Shown here: piece after piece, positions 4,985 through 5,206 of the stretch
How positions within the stretch are numbered: position 1 is the first letter of the stretch
How the letters are laid out: every line of letters begins with the position of its first letter
DNA from: Pseudomonadota bacterium
GTDB lineage: Bacteria; Desulfobacterota; Desulfovibrionia; Desulfovibrionales; Desulfovibrionaceae
Direction of reading: 5' to 3'
DNA: 5,206 nt
Assembly (NCBI GenBank): GCA_023438245.1
Contig: JAEXRD010000137.1
Span: 1-5,206 of the forward strand
The notes under the pieces: model-generated
What the model was told of the DNA's origin: nothing
Databases searched by the model: none
The model's input: only the letters and a program-made list of their open reading frames with translations
Translations under genes and position numbers: made by a program

Positions 4985-5055
4985 GCTGCGAAGGCGTCGG
5001 CAAGGATGCGCTCGCGGTCGGACTCGACGAGGCCGGAGAGCCAACGGAGAGCGCG

Positions 5056-5206
5056 GGCACCGACGAGGTCCTCGCCGAGCACGGCCCGGCGGGGCTGTAC
5101 ACCTCCAGCCAGTTCCGCATCAAGCCCGCCTTCTGGCACCGGCTCAACCCCGCGCTGGAGCTGGGCAGAAGCTTCGTCAGGCCGCGCTACCAGAAGTCCT
5201 ACCAGC
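5056..5206 (+). pseudogene. Acyltransferase fragment, GNAT/hemolysin-like, 5'-truncated
   Basis: An open frame from about 5056 to the window end reads GTDEVLAEHGPAGLYTSSQF, then NPALELGRSFVRPRYQKSYQ. This closely resembles the core of the PF13444 family (hemolysin or OlsB-type N-acyltransferases), whose members have a 'GLYTS.LF' segment followed by 'LGPALELGRSFVRPEYQxSY'. Family members transfer acyl groups, for example in ornithine-lipid synthesis. Upstream the frame stays open but does not give the expected preceding strand ('VGxYRLG' type); it reads LDEAGEPTES instead, and no start with a ribosome binding site is seen. The N-terminal roughly 100 residues expected for the family are missing. 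The gene is thus either broken by the adjacent island or an assembly join. The 3' end lies beyond the window, so the rest cannot be judged. Confidence 0.7.

Larger units (their letters stand above)
3530..5053. other. Low-GC atypical island, possible transferred segment
   Basis: Sampled 60-base blocks contain 33 (4081-4140), 23 (4141-4200) and 32 (4561-4620) G+C, against 45 at 2821-2880 in the kinase gene. The likely genes are all on the minus strand, opposite to the kinase. The right edge is placed at about 5053, where acyltransferase similarity starts; the left edge is approximate, where codon use changes after 3530. I found no transposase, integrase or relaxase, and no clear terminal inverted repeat or target duplication at the edges. 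It could be a decayed mobile-element piece. Confidence 0.5.

Noticed and set aside
3498..5060. Search for terminal inverted repeats, target duplications or attachment sites bounding the island
   Set aside because: Comparison of both edges by eye gave only matches of about six bases (such as GGAGAG), which are not significant.
4606..5147. Two long minus-strand ORFs overlapping the helix-turn-helix-like gene
   Set aside because: Left of about 4985 they lose protein-like character; they extend into the acyltransferase antisense. Only the part right of 4985 in one frame is noted, as a possible frameshifted upstream piece.
1..5206. CRISPR array, tRNA or rRNA
   Set aside because: No regularly spaced repeat-spacer pattern, cloverleaf with terminal CCA-type arm, or conserved rRNA stretch was seen; the only repeats are the two short arrays described.

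Overview
The window is very GC-rich on its left two thirds (for example 45 of 60 bases are G or C at 2821-2880), with a strong G/C preference at third codon positions. The gene types are a TPM-domain membrane protein next to RNase HI, a secreted lipoprotein, a Ser/Thr kinase with a C-terminal DUF1566 domain, and a hemolysin-type GNAT acyltransferase fragment. Together they suggest a high-GC proteobacterium, most likely a sulfate reducer of the Desulfovibrio type. This assignment is inference from gene content and composition, not from a marker gene.

Left block (20-1047, minus strand): a two-gene unit. A membrane-anchored TPM-domain protein (1047-484) is followed by RNase HI (487-20), and the two overlap by four bases (GTGA), so translation is probably coupled. 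The divergent intergenic region 1048-1203 carries three perfect 11-bp tandem repeats ending in a hairpin.

Middle block (1204-3497, plus strand): an unrecognised lipoprotein (1204-1923), a good intrinsic terminator (1948-1985), a 16-bp direct repeat with 22-bp period, and then a cytoplasmic eukaryotic-like Ser/Thr kinase fused to a DUF1566/Lcl-type domain (2067-3497). The kinase keeps its catalytic residues and has no visible membrane segment. A small ORF with a good Shine-Dalgarno sequence starts 18 nt after it.

Right block (about 3530-5053): base composition falls sharply (23 of 60 G+C at 4141-4200; 32 of 60 at 4561-4620). The likely genes run on the minus strand: a truncated or frameshifted helix-turn-helix-like protein (4984-4625), a small single-pass membrane protein (4606-4322), a possible 27-codon leader ORF (4169-4086), and a 124-residue unknown protein (4066-3692) with an excellent Shine-Dalgarno sequence. 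I recognise no transposase, integrase or relaxase. At about 5053 the sequence switches abruptly to the interior of a plus-strand acyltransferase gene that runs off the window. The foreign-looking island therefore seems to abut a 5'-truncated host gene, by insertion with deletion, by recombination, or by an assembly join.

No rRNA, tRNA, CRISPR array or recognisable insertion sequence was seen. I found no demonstrable new system. The best candidates for follow-up are the kinase-DUF1566 fusion and the atypical minus-strand cassette with its sharp right junction.
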